This document shows positions 9,641-20,899 of a DNA stretch of 64,000 bases, in pieces. Source of the stretch: Stichopus chloronotus. Taxonomy: Eukaryota > Echinodermata > Holothuroidea > Aspidochirotida > Stichopodidae. The stretch covers positions 12,981,979-13,045,978 of the forward strand of contig CM037843.1 in NCBI GenBank assembly GCA_021234535.1, given 5' to 3'. The notes beneath the pieces were generated by a model. That model did not search any database. It was not told the DNA's origin and worked only from the letters and a program-made list of their open reading frames with translations. The translations under genes and the position numbers were made by a program. Numbering within the stretch: position 1 is the stretch's first letter; each line of letters opens with the position of its first letter.

Positions 9641-12605
9641 ATTTTTTCTTTTTGTTTTTTGTCTAGTTAAACTAACAATGAATGATGAAAGGGCTTCTTT
9701 CACAAACCTCTTTATCTTTGCTGCTCTTCTTAATCTTCATTTTGATCTTCTTGCCAGATACAATACTCCTCCTTCCATCATCCTTTTTGTTCTTCATGAA
9801 CTAGCCATGGGAGAAAACATGTACGATAAGTGTGTTGCCATGACAACTACATCATAAGAGCAGCATACATCATGATAATGCATGATAATCCAGCTTGAGC
9901 TAAATCAAAGTTCCTACAAATCTGGGACAAAACTGTTGGAAGACTCTGTTACGATTTTCACACATCTGATCTCTGAGGTCATCACCTCCCCTTTCCATTG
10001 TGGCAAGAAGATACCAGAAGAAATTCTACATCTGTTAATACTGTACAGTTGGAATGGAGTGAATGAACATGCTTGTCCAAAGTGTTAGGTCTGCCAAGGT
10101 CTATGTCTAGCCACATTGACATTTAGGTCTAACAAGGTCTATTACACATACATCACGTTCCAGTGACATTGCAGAAAAGTATTAACTGCTATCAGTCGAT
10201 TGTGAAACAGGGAAGTTTGTGGTATAACAATCTTACTACGGCTACCCCGGCAGCGGACGTTCTGGACATGACGATACGATACAGAAAAGTTCCCAGTGAC
10301 ATAGAGAGAGAAGGACTGATGAAGGTGCAGAGAGATCGATTGACTTAAGGATTGGAATTCCATTTATTTGTTGATCTGACTGGCACACACAAATTAGGTA
10401 AGTCAAGTTGGCTGATGACTGTATAGGAACAATTTTACATAACGTTGAAGAAAGAGCAAGAAAACAGTCAGCCTACATGGTTCGATGTCAAATTCCGAGT
10501 GAGCAAGCATGTGTGAACACTTTAACCCATGCTTCTTTAGTTGCGGATAAGGGCCGGGTTACTAATCATGTTAACAAATCATAAGTATGGAAATCCCTAT
10601 GCAAATCATTGTTACCCCACAATTAACCAGTCTCATAATTATTACAAAATACTTCCCTGTATCAATCTATCTGCCACGCAGTCTAAATTTAGTTTATGTA
10701 TTTCACTATCTGCTCACTGGTGGAAGGAAACTAAAGAAAAAGTTAATTAACTTGAGAAAATTAACATGAGAAAACCAGAGTTTGACTTCTTGCTGTTCAG
10801 CTATGGAAGTTTGTAATGAACCTACTGTATATAAAACTATGTTCAGTGTGCACTCATTGAATAAGATTTAACATTGCACTCATTTAAATGATCTATTGTA
10901 AGACAAGGTAGTGAACCTTTCTGATGCACAGGACCAAACTTCTAGAACAAATTCTCAAAAAAGATAAAACTGTTTGTAAAACTTTTTCCAAGCCATATGG
11001 CACAAACTTAGTGTACACCATGAAGTCCATACTAAGTACTTCATATTTATATATCTCTATAACTGTGTTTTGAATAGCAACTTGTTTCCAAGTTTTGTCA
11101 TTAATATGCTTTATTTATCTTTGTATTATTAAAGTGTGTATTAATGTTACTAACATATCAAAATTGCCACAAAAGAGTTTTGCACCTTGTATGAATGAGA
11201 TGCTATTGTGGGTCCAACAGTATCTAGCCCATGAGTAGTTAAAACTTTTACTTTACATCGACACATCCTGCCTGACACACAGTAGCGTGTTTGAAGGGGG
11301 GTGGGGGCACAGGCCCCCCACCTCCAAAGGCAAAATCCAAAGGCAAAATAGCTTAGTTGGGAGATTTAGGGGTAAGGGGAAAAGAACAGATTGAGGACTC
11401 TCAACAGGTTTTGGGCCAGGTGGGAGGGCATTCCCCCCTCGAGGATGCTCCCCTAGTCGGTAAGAATGCAGTATGCCACAATGGCCTGCTTTTGCTCTCC
11501 AGAGGAAATTTTTCTGATGAAAAGCAAAAATTTTTGGCGCGCTACGCACGCTGTAACTTGGAGTCCCTCCAGGTTCTTCAGTAGTTCCATCCTACTTAAT
11601 CATACAGCACAGGCCCTGCCCACCTTACCAAGTAATATGAAGGCAGAGTACACAGTTTATGAAGGTCTATAGCTAATTTCATCCCATGTTGCAAAGCCTA
11701 GTTGCTGCTGTTATCCCATGTGTTGGCCATGCAGTATGTCTATAGTGACTGGAGGAGAAAAGTACAGCATAGGTAGTATGCCCAATAGAATCCAACTGCC
11801 AGGACAATTATTGACTTTTAATTGGTACCGATATTCTAATATATTACTGTGGGACAACTAAAAAAGTTTGCGCACTTTCAACTTTACACTTTAGATTCCA
11901 GGGAAAATGCAAATCAGTGCTAAACTATGTTCCTCTAGTATATACATTTTATGAAAATGGCATGAAACAAGTACTGTTAAAATTCGCCATAATCTCAAGC
12001 AGCCTTCTTGACCAAATGACTGGCCTCATGACATTAAACTTACAGTCCTGTCAATGCATTAGAGACACAGCGGCCTATCACACATAGAGGATAACCTGAA
12101 CTTTATGTCACTGACATCAAATTTCACACAATCTGAAACTAAAGAAACCTGATCAATAAGGCCTTTAAAACAAAATTGCTCCCTGCACCCTGACCAAGAC
12201 TCTGCCCCTGGACCGAACAAGGGGCCCTAACCCAGGCACCTGGACCCCATGTGTGCACAATCACGCTTCGCGCTCGTGGTGCACTAGTCGGGGGAATCAC
12301 AAGTTTTGTCCCCCCACCTCTGAAATTCTGCACACACCACTCCTGACACATATGGGTAGAGTACTGATTGTTGCTCTGCAAAATAAAAGCGAGGATTTTG
12401 GTAAATTTATGCATTTTTCTCAAGCACCCATCAATGCTTTTACCTCATGTCATGTTCTTGATAGTACTAATCCCTTTATATATCATTTGCATTGACTTCA
12501 TATTATACTCATTATTATACTTCATATTATATTCATTTGCATTGACTTCATATGTTAGAAACTGCTAGTGCCATTCACATGGTGTTTTGTCATGTGTTAA
12601 CTCAC
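9641..12605. other. Introns and flanks of the Ser/Lys-rich gene; no other gene
   Basis: Outside the exons this holds repeat-like text. A G/C-run-rich segment at 11280-11560 contains 'ggcgcgctacgcacgc', and 12180-12340 contains 'cacgcttcgcgctcgtggtgc'; both resemble a dispersed family also seen near 49250 and 50330. A CpG-rich 61-codon plus-strand frame at 10163-10348 is the only other oddity. Nothing else is supported. Confidence 0.4.
9708..9800 (-). CDS. Ser/Lys-rich protein, exon 4
   Basis: Acceptor 'gttttctcccatggctag', phase 0. Encodes FMKNKKDDGRRSIVSGKKIK then MKIKKSSKDKE (31 residues). The donor GAG|gtttgt is weak; if unused, the frame continues for VCERSPFIIHC and stops at 9672. Confidence 0.55.
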
Positions 12606-14975
12606 CTTTGAGAGCTGCACTGGTCCCTGTGATGTATCCTGACTTTTCTTCCTCTTTACCTTATAAATAAATAGAAATATTCTGTAATGAAACCTTACTG
12701 TACCCTAAAGTCTCTTCATTAACCAAATGCCACATAGACATAAGGCTGTAGAACTTGCACCAAGCTATTTGCACAAAATGTCTACCAAATCAAAATCGTA
12801 AAATCTAGTGGTTCAAAACTAGTCCTAAGAGGACCTCCTAAATTTTGTTCATATTCATCTTTACACACACACTAATATACATAAATGTAAGGCCACAATA
12901 CTGGGCAAAAACTACAGAATAATATTCTTAACCTGGCTGGACTTAAATGTGACTGTTCTTCATAATTTCATAAGTTTTTCTGTAATTTTGTAACATGCTG
13001 GTTTATACTTCTACATCAAACAGGTTTGACTCCAATTTTGTATTCTGTACTGGTTGGCTAAAAGTGTTACGTACAGTACGTAAATGCCACACTAGACACA
13101 AAACCATATTTACGCCTCAAAAACATGTCACAGGTGGTGAAATTGTGATACTGTAGATCATAATCTTGTCAATAAATGATCAATTTCAAATTAAATTTTA
13201 CATCATCACATCCACTAATAAGATTCATCAGGCATATAACAGGTCAATTAAGGTTTTATTATCACAAACTGCATCTCCCACCTGCAAATTCTGTGAATGT
13301 TTATGATTATAGGATGACAAATATTGACAAACAACAAAAACTTACCTTTTTCTTTGGCTTTAATCTTCTCTTGTGTTTATGAGATTTACCTGTCACAAAT
13401 GGATAACAAAAAACTTATTTTGAATAAAGTACTTAGTATGGTCCATTAATGAAATATACTTCAATCAAGGCCAAGTGAAGAGAACAAGGACAGACGGGAA
13501 CGTAAACTAAAGTGGGGGCAAAGAAAGAAAAAAGGGCAAAGGACACCATACCCCAACTGGCCCTCCTGGCCGGGTTCTTGACCAAGAATCTGACTGGATT
13601 CTGTACTTCTACAGAAGGTTAAATGAAGGATAATAGGCCTAAGAAGAATTAAAGAAGAGAGGATAGCGTGGGTGAAGGGAAAAGACAAAAGAAACCATGA
13701 GAAAAAAGGAGAGAATCAGGTCAGGAAGAAAAGTCTAATAAAATGGAAAGGTAAGCAACTGACTGTTTTCTAGTCAAGATGAAAACAATTTCCAATATTC
13801 AATGAAATCAAACTTTTTCCTTTTCCTTACAGCTTAGATGTAGAAAATGCCATGGAATGGTAAATACTTTTTACTGGGATATACCCATAGGTTATCTGAG
13901 CTGCTTACCATTTGCTCTGAGCACATGGTTCATTAAATCCTGGTAACAAAGATTCCTCTGCATTGCAGATTTCTACATATGTCAGTGTGGTTTAGTATGT
14001 AACATACATGTATAAAGCAGAGTATACAACTTTTACCTACAGTTTGTAGTTTACTTCCTGTGAAATCAACCATGAAGCAAGTTTCTTGCCAGGCTGTCAT
14101 TGAGAATGTTTGACCAAGAAATTGCGAAGATATTTAAGATGCCTGATTTCCCCCATTTATCATGGGATGACCTCGTTCCATGCTCTAAGCAGCATGAGAG
14201 CTAAGGGCCCATCAAAACATGAGTTTTGCATTGATATTATTGTAAGATCCTAGAGAGTAACTAAATGTTAATTGTTCTGTTTATTCTTCAAATAGTTGTA
14301 ATATACAGTAGTTGTTTGGAGTCAGCTGTAAGTTGATTTGTAGGTATGCATGCAACCTGATGTAGGTTATTATGTCTGTTATTTTTAAGTAGATTATCCT
14401 AGGTCTCATTAGAGTTGTAGTGTGTTATGGCATTCTGTTGCCAGGTTTCACAGGGAGCACTTAGATTAATACACATGCAAATGCACGCAACTCATCATGT
14501 CCATCTCATCTCTATGTTATCTCAAAGTTTCTTCTTGATATCTTATTTCTCTGCTCCACATTGACAACCGTCCTGGACAACGCCTTAAGTGCAATCATTC
14601 GGACCCATATATTCAAACGTCATCGAATGACCATGCTACATTATTGTTGCATAAGTATACAGTATATCATAGTTATTGTAATATTTAACGATACAAACCT
14701 CTACCGGTGTCACTGGATGAACTACTTGAGGATTCAGAGTCTGATGACGATGACGAAGAGGAAGAAGAGGATGAAGACGATGATGATGAAGAAGAGGAAC
14801 TGGATGAGGAACTGGATGATTGGCTTTTCCTTTTTGCACTCTCTCTCACACTTTTCTTTTTTCTTGATTTTAACTTTTTCTGCACTGGGCTTGGTGACCT
14901 TGAAGATGAGGATCTGTGCTGCATCCTTCTCTTTTTCTTTTCTGTCAGCTTCTTCTCATCTGAATCTTTGCCCAT
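9708..14975 (-). CDS. Ser/Lys-rich nuclear-type protein (at least four exons)
   Basis: Spliced minus-strand gene: exons 14975-14705, 13389-13346, 12659-12606 and 9800-9708, possibly a fifth at 5525-5394. All junctions are GT/AG and the phases agree (1, 0, 0, 0). The N-terminus is MGKDSDEKKLTEKKKRRMQH, followed by an SRSPSP motif, a Lys/Arg block, an uninterrupted run of some 25 Ser and then Ser/Asp/Glu; exons 2 and 3 add Lys/Arg clusters, and exon 4 carries DDGRRSIVSGKKIKMKIKKS. Poly-Ser followed by poly-basic tracts is typical of splicing-speckle proteins such as ARL6IP4/SRp25. The GPVQLSK...SGKKI block looks like a conserved module I cannot name with certainty. The protein is probably nuclear and disordered. 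The C-terminus is unresolved, since exon 4 either splices at a weak GTTTGT donor or reads into a TAG 36 nt later. Confidence 0.65.
12606..12659 (-). CDS. Ser/Lys-rich protein, exon 3 (54 nt)
   Basis: Acceptor 'atttatttataag', donor CTCAAAG|gtgag. Phase 0 at both ends; encodes VKRKKSQDTSQGPVQLSK. A 54-nt phase-0 exon can be skipped without a frameshift. Confidence 0.6.
13346..13389 (-). CDS. Ser/Lys-rich protein, exon 2 (microexon, 44 nt)
   Basis: Acceptor 'ttgttatccatttgtgacag' and donor AAAAAG|gtaag. In the required phase it encodes GKSHKHKRRLKPKKK with no stop. Basic composition matches the neighbouring exons. Confidence 0.65.
14705..14975 (-). CDS. Ser/Lys-rich protein, exon 1 (start codon and poly-Ser)
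   Basis: ATG at 14975-14973; 90 codons plus 1 nt to a donor reading ACACCG|GTAGAGG. The Ser run uses mixed codons (TCA, TCC, TCT, TCG and AGT) rather than a pure microsatellite, which argues that it is maintained as protein. On the plus strand the same stretch reads as a long Asp/Glu run, which is only the shadow. Confidence 0.7.
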
Positions 14976-15221
14976 GGTAAAATTATGATCTAAGTTTTAT
15001 TGAAAGGAATAAATTATTTGCTTGAGCAGATTTCAAAACATGTTTTCAATGGATTGTGCAAGTAAATATATGAGACTGAATCGTCATCTTAGAGGTGTAA
15101 GATATTTAAAAATCTGCAGATTACCAGAGAACTTGAAGAGCTAGAGCAGTGGAAGGGGAGCAGGAGCAAGGGAAGATAGAAAAGGTCAATCAAACTAACA
15201 GTCACACAGATGCAATTTGTA

Positions 15222-15572
15222 TAAAGGGATATGAGGTGTCTGTTTTACAGAAAGCAGCCATATTTTTAAAACCAATGTTTGTGGACACAGAATGATAGAT
15301 TATTCAAAATGAGAAAGGACACTAGCCTTCTTTTCAAGAAATAAGTTTCTCACAGACAGAAACTCAGCTTTTTGTTGCTCAACAATAATTTGTCCACCCA
15401 AACTTTTCAAAATTCAAATGATGCATCTTCTGTTACTCATCACATGCATAATGTTTTGAGGAGATGAAGCTCTGTCAGATGTCTATCTGAGACGGAATGG
15501 TTTAACAATGATTTAAGCTATTTTCTTTGTATGCCATGTTAGTATATTCTTAATGCCCTATTTTCCTTTAAG
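15222..15572 (-). mobile_element. MITE family 1, copy 3 (inverted, about 351 bp)
   Basis: Reverse-complement copy of the elements at 5606 and 7958. The plus strand reads 'ataaagggatatgagg...' at the left and '...taatgccctattttcctttaag' at the right, with the same interior landmarks in reverse ('aaaccaatgtttgtggac', 'ttgttgctcaacaataattt', 'atgccatgtt'). Confidence 0.85.
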
Positions 15573-16487
15573 GTAATAATATGGAATCATTTGCATGTAG
15601 TGTATGATACCAGTGGCAGAGTTACCATAGTCTACCTATGGTCAGGGGGGAGGCAGTCATTCCACTTCCCCTCTGACTGACTTGAATGGATTACTGCCAC
15701 CCTTTTCAGCTTTTTTTCACAAAAAGAGAAAAAATAATCAAAAGATAAAACAAGATAAGAATGAGAAAAAAGATGAAAGAGAAGGTAGAGAAAATGCAAG
15801 TTTGAGTACTTCAGTGCCCTCCATATCCAGGAAATGATAATTATGGTGTTGCTAATTTTCTGTCTTCAAATTCAAGCAAGTACAGTATTCACCATGAAAT
15901 GAGCAGACTTTTTCAGTGAAAAACTCCCTTAATGAGATTAATTTTTCATCCTTGAAAATACTAACACTTCCATTTGCTTACTTACTGAGTCTGGGAAGGG
16001 CAATTTTCAACAATCTGGGGTGGGGGTGATTTCCATGTATTCTTTCTAGAATGTTCTGCTCTAAACGATGTTGGAGCTCCTCTTAGATAGTCTTCAAACA
16101 ATTTTCAGTTCAATTAAAAATTCTGGCTGCGCCAATGCAAAAGGGATATACTGTATTTCCGTATCACACTCACTGCTGTCCCATCGTCCATGTCCCAGTG
16201 AGAAAACAAGTCTAGTTACACTACACTATTGGGGCGGGGGGTGCATTTCAAGTCTACTGACCCTGCCCCTCCAAAAAAAAAAACAGTCACTGTGATGCCA
16301 CTGTCCAATTAAAAAAAAAAAGTGGACTATACATGCTCATAACCACCAAAATAGTTGCCAAGTGTTCCAAGAATATATGAAAAAGGATGCATAATTTATG
16401 ACTTTGCATCATCTCAACGCTTATACATATTAGCATTTTCATAGATTTACTTTTGCTTTCACTCGTTTGAGAAATTGTTAACATGTT
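15573..16487. other. Gene-free stretch upstream of the Ser/Lys-rich gene
   Basis: Low-complexity A-rich sequence (15700-15790) and homopolymer runs (A runs near 16275 and 16311, a G run near 16232). No exon with splice sites was recognised. Confidence 0.35.
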
Positions 16488-16640
16488 TCAAGACTGTGCA
16501 TATGCAGCTATAAACACACAGGAAGTGCTGTTTCCAGCCATTTGGGGAATTTGAAAAGCCAAAAGTTTCTTGTACATGCACTCCATGCCAACTGATTGTG
16601 GCCCTCTGCTTAGATAATCCTTTAGGGTTCCAATACAGAG
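16488..16640. repeat. Interspersed repeat fragment, shared with about 49575-49690
   Basis: Shares an ordered set of words with the later copy: 'gtgctgtttccagccatttgg' here and 'gtgccgttttcagccatctgg' there, then 'tttcttgtacatgcactcc' and 'tttctttgtacgctccg', then 'cttagataatc' and 'cttagatagtc'. The spacing is preserved, so these are two old copies of one element in the same orientation. Class unknown. Confidence 0.6.
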
Positions 16641-16860
16641 AGGGTTGTCACAACTGGGTAATTCATGCCTTTTTTCTCTCAACTGTGCAACCTTATTCAT
16701 CTCACTGATCGCGCAGCTGAGGGCAAAATAGCACCTATAATCGCAACCCTCCCTATACAGGAACCCTTATAGTCATGCCACCACCCACCTCATTCCCTGT
16801 GATGAGAAGTTGGTATTTTTATTATATAGAGCACATTTTTGCCCCCTCTGACTGAAACTG

Positions 16861-17275
16861 CTAGCTCTGCCAATGTATGATACAGCTCTCTCTTTCAGCT
16901 CTCTCTTTCACCTGTTGAATTACAAAAGGCCATGGCTGTATCAAAATTAAAACACCAGAAGTTGAGTTCACTCTATCATCCATTAGGACAAGTCTTAGGA
17001 AAAGTGCCTCCCAACCTTTGCGAAAGAGGCTTAAGACTAAGAGGTACACTCCTGTCTGTCTGAAAAGTGATAGGGACGTCAAAGGGCGGTTTAGGTATGC
17101 ATTGGCTTGCATTGATGAATGACGATTTTCTGATTTTACCCATATCTCATTATCCTCTGGAAACTTATCAAAAGAAGTCAGCAAATCTTGCTGGTATTAA
17201 TCCATGATCAAGTGGTATTTGGTCCTTGATAAGCCTCTATGGGTTTCCTGATAATCAAACTTTCAAATTAAAAAG
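16861..17275. repeat. Diverged repeat, paired with about 23575-23945
   Basis: Collinear word matches with the second copy: 'agaggtacactcctgtctgtctg' versus 'gggatatactcttgtctgtca', 'cattatcctctggaaacttatc' versus 'cattaccctttggaaaccgatc', 'tccttgataagcctctatggg' versus 'tccttgatgaagccatatggg', and 'ctgataatcaaactttcaaatta' versus 'ctgatcatcaaactttgaaatta'. Both copies have the same orientation and are about 400 bp long. Neither has a reading frame maintained between copies. Confidence 0.65.
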
Positions 17276-17484
17276 GGTTATCAAGTATGGCATTTTTTCA
17301 CGTGCAGATTTACTCCACATGCAATCAGAATTTGCCATGTGTCACTCAAAGCCATTAGTGACTTTGGCCTAGGCCCTATAGATAGTAAGTATGTACTGTA
17401 TGTCACTAGACAAAGGTCTAGTTATGTTTAAGTTAGGCAGAGTCTAGGCTAGGCCAACTTTTGACAAATATCCATCTTGCCTTC

Positions 17485-17600
17485 AGGCGCGTTCACACTA
17501 CAATGAATTCGGGTCGGATTACGATCCGAATTTTTTTATTTTTAGAAAATATCGTACAGATCGTAATCCGACCCGAATTCGTTGTAGTGTGAACGCGCCT
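17485..17600. repeat. 116-bp near-perfect palindrome (foldback MITE)
   Basis: The left arm starts AGGCGCGTTCACACTACAA and continues through GAATTCGGGTCGGATTACGATC. The right arm is its reverse complement, ending ACGCGCCT at 17600. The arms are 42 nt each with one mismatch (T versus C at arm position 20) and the loop is about 32 nt of AT-rich DNA. Such terminal-to-terminal hairpins are typical of foldback/MITE elements; near-identical arms suggest recent insertion or arm homogenisation. No clear target-site duplication was found. Confidence 0.85.
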
Positions 17601-17946
17601 TAACAGTTACGGTGCTATTTCACTTACTTTTATTTCAAAGTTACAAAACAATATCAAACAAACCTAACTTTAAACCAAAAGATAGATTAAACTTTTTGCT
17701 TATTAGGACAGACAAATCCCTTCCTTAGCTTACAACATTCCTCTTGTCTGGATAGCAATAAATAACGTAGGTACCACTTTTACGATGCAAATTGTCTCGA
17801 GCAGGCTATTTATTAGTATTACAATTGTAAGCCTAATATACTATAGTATCATTAAATTGAACTTGGAGCAACGTTTTATACCTTACTTCTCTTGCAGGAG
17901 TTAAAACTTGTAAATCAAGACTTAAGAGAATTCACACATTTTCCAT

Positions 17947-18090
17947 ATGACGACTGTTTTTGGAAAACCTGTTTCACCCAGAAATATTTTTGTAAGACCT
18001 TCGAAAAGTAATGCTGGCAACTTTTTCACCGGTACTACTGTACTTCTAGTGGTCGTACTGGTAGGTATGCCACATGTATGCATTTCGTAA
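17947..18090 (+). CDS. Orphan short frame with possible donor
   Basis: ATG frame of 47 codons: MTTVFGKPVSPRNIFVRPSK, then SNAGNFFTGTTVLLVVVL, followed by GTAGGTATG, which would be a good splice donor at 18060|18061. If the donor is not used the frame ends after VGMPHVCIS. A hydrophobic run at the end resembles the beginning of a membrane segment. I found no convincing partner exon; the ORF at 18435-18926 lies downstream on the same strand. It could equally be chance. Confidence 0.25.
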   Translation: MTTVFGKPVSPRNIFVRPSKSNAGNFFTGTTVLLVVVLVGMPHVCIS

Positions 18091-18434
18091 GGTTAACCGT
18101 ACCGATCGAGTCTTTGGTTGTGAATGCAGCAGACGACATCATGTATGGCAACCGACCTATATGGTTGGCCGCAGAGGACATAATTTATCGACAGGACGCT
18201 AGCATAAATTAATTGTTGAAATTAAATTGATTTCGTGATTAACCAATCAGAACACGCCTTTAAATGGTAACATTTTATTCCTTCCATGTTGACATGAGAT
18301 ATTTAAATCGATTTAATGTCACCATTAAGTCGATATACTGTCGATATACTACATTTGGATATAAAAAAATATGTTTTCCTCTATTCTATCGTTTTATTTT
18401 AGTTTGAAACTTATTATCAAACTGTCAGAAAACA

Positions 18435-18926
18435 TTGAAACTTTTAATCAAAATACGTTATAATATATATATCCTTATATATTATTCTATATTTTTTATC
18501 CCAGTTTTGACCTGCAAAATCGACTGTTTTTGCCCTGAGTGCGAAATTGATATTTGTGTGATTGTAGGGAGGGGAAAAACTCACCAGCCCCAGGCCATAG
18601 AGCTTCCCCCTGCAAGCAGGAGTGTGGATCCCGGTAAGGCAAATTCTGGCGATTTAATGGATATTTTTATTCAATTTTTTTGGTTCCTTCAACTGATGGT
18701 GGTGTTCCGCTTAGACAGTATTTTCACAATTCTAGCTAGCATAGGGATGATTGTACAACTTGAGACTCGCGACTACCCCATGAAAGATGCACCCACCACG
18801 AGATTGCCTGAGGAACATTCCATTGTTCAAAATTTCTCTCAATGGGTTCGGGATACAGTTAATCCTGAGACCTCTCTCCCACTTCAACTGTACCACCAGT
18901 TTGGCCTGTGCATTATATGTGTATGA
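18435..18926 (+). CDS. Orphan 163-codon frame, doubtful
   Basis: One of the longest uninterrupted frames in the window. It has an AT-rich Ile/Tyr start, a Cys-containing segment (CKIDCFCPECEID), a hydrophobic central stretch (about residues 75-105) and a more polar end (RDYPMKDAPTTRLPEEHSIV). Internal splice-like signals (GATCCCG|GTAAGG near 18633; 'ttttttatcccag' near 18505) suggest parts could be exons. No family is recognised. It sits just before an inverted DR1 array, so a decayed repeat is also possible. Confidence 0.25.
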   Translation: MKLLIKIRYNIYILIYYSIFFIPVLTCKIDCFCPECEIDICVIVGRGKTHQPQAIELPPASRSVDPGKANSGDLMDIFIQFFWFLQLMVVFRLDSIFTILASIGMIVQLETRDYPMKDAPTTRLPEEHSIVQNFSQWVRDTVNPETSLPLQLYHQFGLCIICV

Positions 18927-18969
18927 AGGCTTACTTTATTGGCTTCGACGATAATCGTAACCAACTGCA

Positions 18970-19420
18970 GTCACGTTGGTGTGCGGGTGCATGTGTTTAT
19001 GTGAGTGCATGTACATGTACGGTCTGTGGCATTTGCTGGCAAACACGACATCACAAGAAGGAAGTGTTTGCCTCACCTCTTATTTGGTATGTATAGGTGA
19101 AACACACTGAGTGCAAGATGAAAGTTGTTTTTGCTGGAGTTCCAAGGTCACTTAAGGTCAAATCTAGTTAAATTGATAAAACCTTGTAAACACAATATTT
19201 CATGAACGAAAACTCATACTGATATCATACTTGGTATGTACATGTTGGAGCACATTTGACAACATGTTCCCTAGTGTTTTGGTGGAGGTCAAAGATACTT
19301 TAAGGTGGCAAAATGATGACCTCTTGAAAACACAATATCTCAAGAACACATTTGACTGATCTCATCTATGAATCTCTCGCATTCACAATATCTCATGAAT
19401 TGAAACTGGTCACATATACG
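18970..19420 (-). repeat. Inverted fragment of the DR1 tandem element with TG-rich stretch
   Basis: The plus strand shows a TG-rich tract (18975-19022), then reversed units: 'aggtcacttaaggtcaaat', 'accttgtaaacacaatatttc', 'tggtggaggtcaaagatact' and 'gaaaacacaatatctcaagaac'. The order (microsatellite first, then units) mirrors the plus-oriented arrays, as expected for an inverted copy. It ends near a T-run at 19423. Confidence 0.65.
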
Positions 19421-20899
19421 TGATTTTTTTTTTTTTTGACCGTTAATAGCAGAATGTAAGAAAACTTTTTATTTGGTGTTTTATATAAATTTAATGTACT
19501 GCTAATTGCATTAAACCTATACTGGACCTCTGCAGAAATTAAGGGCAGCCAAGCATGTATGAATGTTTGAAGAGTGTACATTTCCCTGACTACGAGTGCC
19601 AAGTTGCTGTCCAGCATTGTGTTTAATTGTATTGAACTGATGTGTGTGTTCAGGCATGACGCGGGAGAACGAGAACAAGGTCCAAGTTCTCCCGATTTGT
19701 CTTAAGCTTCAAGTGGCCAATAAAAATCAAAACGTGAAAAACTTGTAGTGACGACAAAATCTCAAAAATGCATATTTGGAAAAATCTCGTATTTAGCATG
19801 CGTATCAATTTGATTGACTTCAAGATCCCTTTTGCTTTTGGTGAACGTCAATGTCAAATGAAGTCAACAGAGCTCCAACCGTGAAAACCATATATTTATG
19901 TCTTAAAGTGTTAATTTGAAGCTGATCTAAAAAAATCATCCATGACATAACGATGATGTATGACCACATTCATTAGAATATTTAGTAAGTGTCATTCTGT
20001 CTGTACATGTACTATTAAGGGCTGTATCCTCGATACCTCACGTTTAGGCTATGGCAAGCCAAATATCCAATAATAATAATAATAATCCACAACTTGTATA
20101 CTACAATAAAAGTAAGAGTTAATATATACATTTAGTACAATTGTGATGGAAAGTGTTACCATAACACCAGAATTTTTTTTATTTATATCATATTTTACCA
20201 GGGTAGCCCAATCAACATAAAGTTGCTCTTCCCTGGGGCCCTGGGTTGAAACAACAACAACATACATAAGTGTGTAAGAGAAAAATAAGAAAGTAAGGAA
20301 TTATGAAAGTTAAAAGCCTAAAATGTCAAAAATTAAACATAACACAGAAACACGAGACCAAACATGAAAGCAATAAAAGTACACTGAGTAGTTAACTAAA
20401 GGATAGAGATGGTTAAACTTTAAAAATAAAATTACCGCTAAAAAACATGAAACAACTCTCAAGTGCAAACTGAAAAAAAAACAGATAAAATATTTAAAAT
20501 AAAAAAATGAATGTACATGAAACAGTTAATTTGGGAAAACGTGTTTGGAGAGGATTTTTTTGTTGTTGTATAGTTGTCTTTTGAAAGCATCAATTGTATT
20601 ATTGTTTTATATAATAACACCAGAATGTTCACCCTAAGTTAACAGCAAATACTAAAGTTTATCTTGACATGTCAATGGTACCTCGTATATTTTGATTATG
20701 TGTCGCTTGATTTCTTTAATGAATTGAGAAAAGTTATAATTTCTTCACTTTGTGTAGTCATACAGTAAGCCTATTTATGTTCTTCTGTTCAACTTTGTCT
20801 ACACCTTATAACCGTGTTGAATCTTGCGTTGAGTTTATGTTAGCAGCACCACGCACAGTACATTTCTAAGTGACGGCAACTGGAAAACAGGAGGGAAGA
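19421..20899. other. Upstream region of TOMM20
   Basis: No exon seen. Contains a short (AAT)n microsatellite at about 20069-20086 and A-rich low complexity to 20520. The 5' UTR and promoter of TOMM20 must lie at its right end; no TATA box or CpG island stands out, consistent with a housekeeping gene in an AT-rich genome. Confidence 0.4.

Noticed and set aside
10201..10300. Possible tRNA-like or SINE-like fold (ggga... / ...tccc ends)
   Set aside because: No A-box and B-box promoter, no cloverleaf and no acceptor-stem geometry.
14561..14988. Plus-strand frames of 93 and 139 codons including a long Asp/Glu run
   Set aside because: They are the complement of the minus-strand poly-Ser exon, which has a start codon, donor and phase-compatible partner exons.
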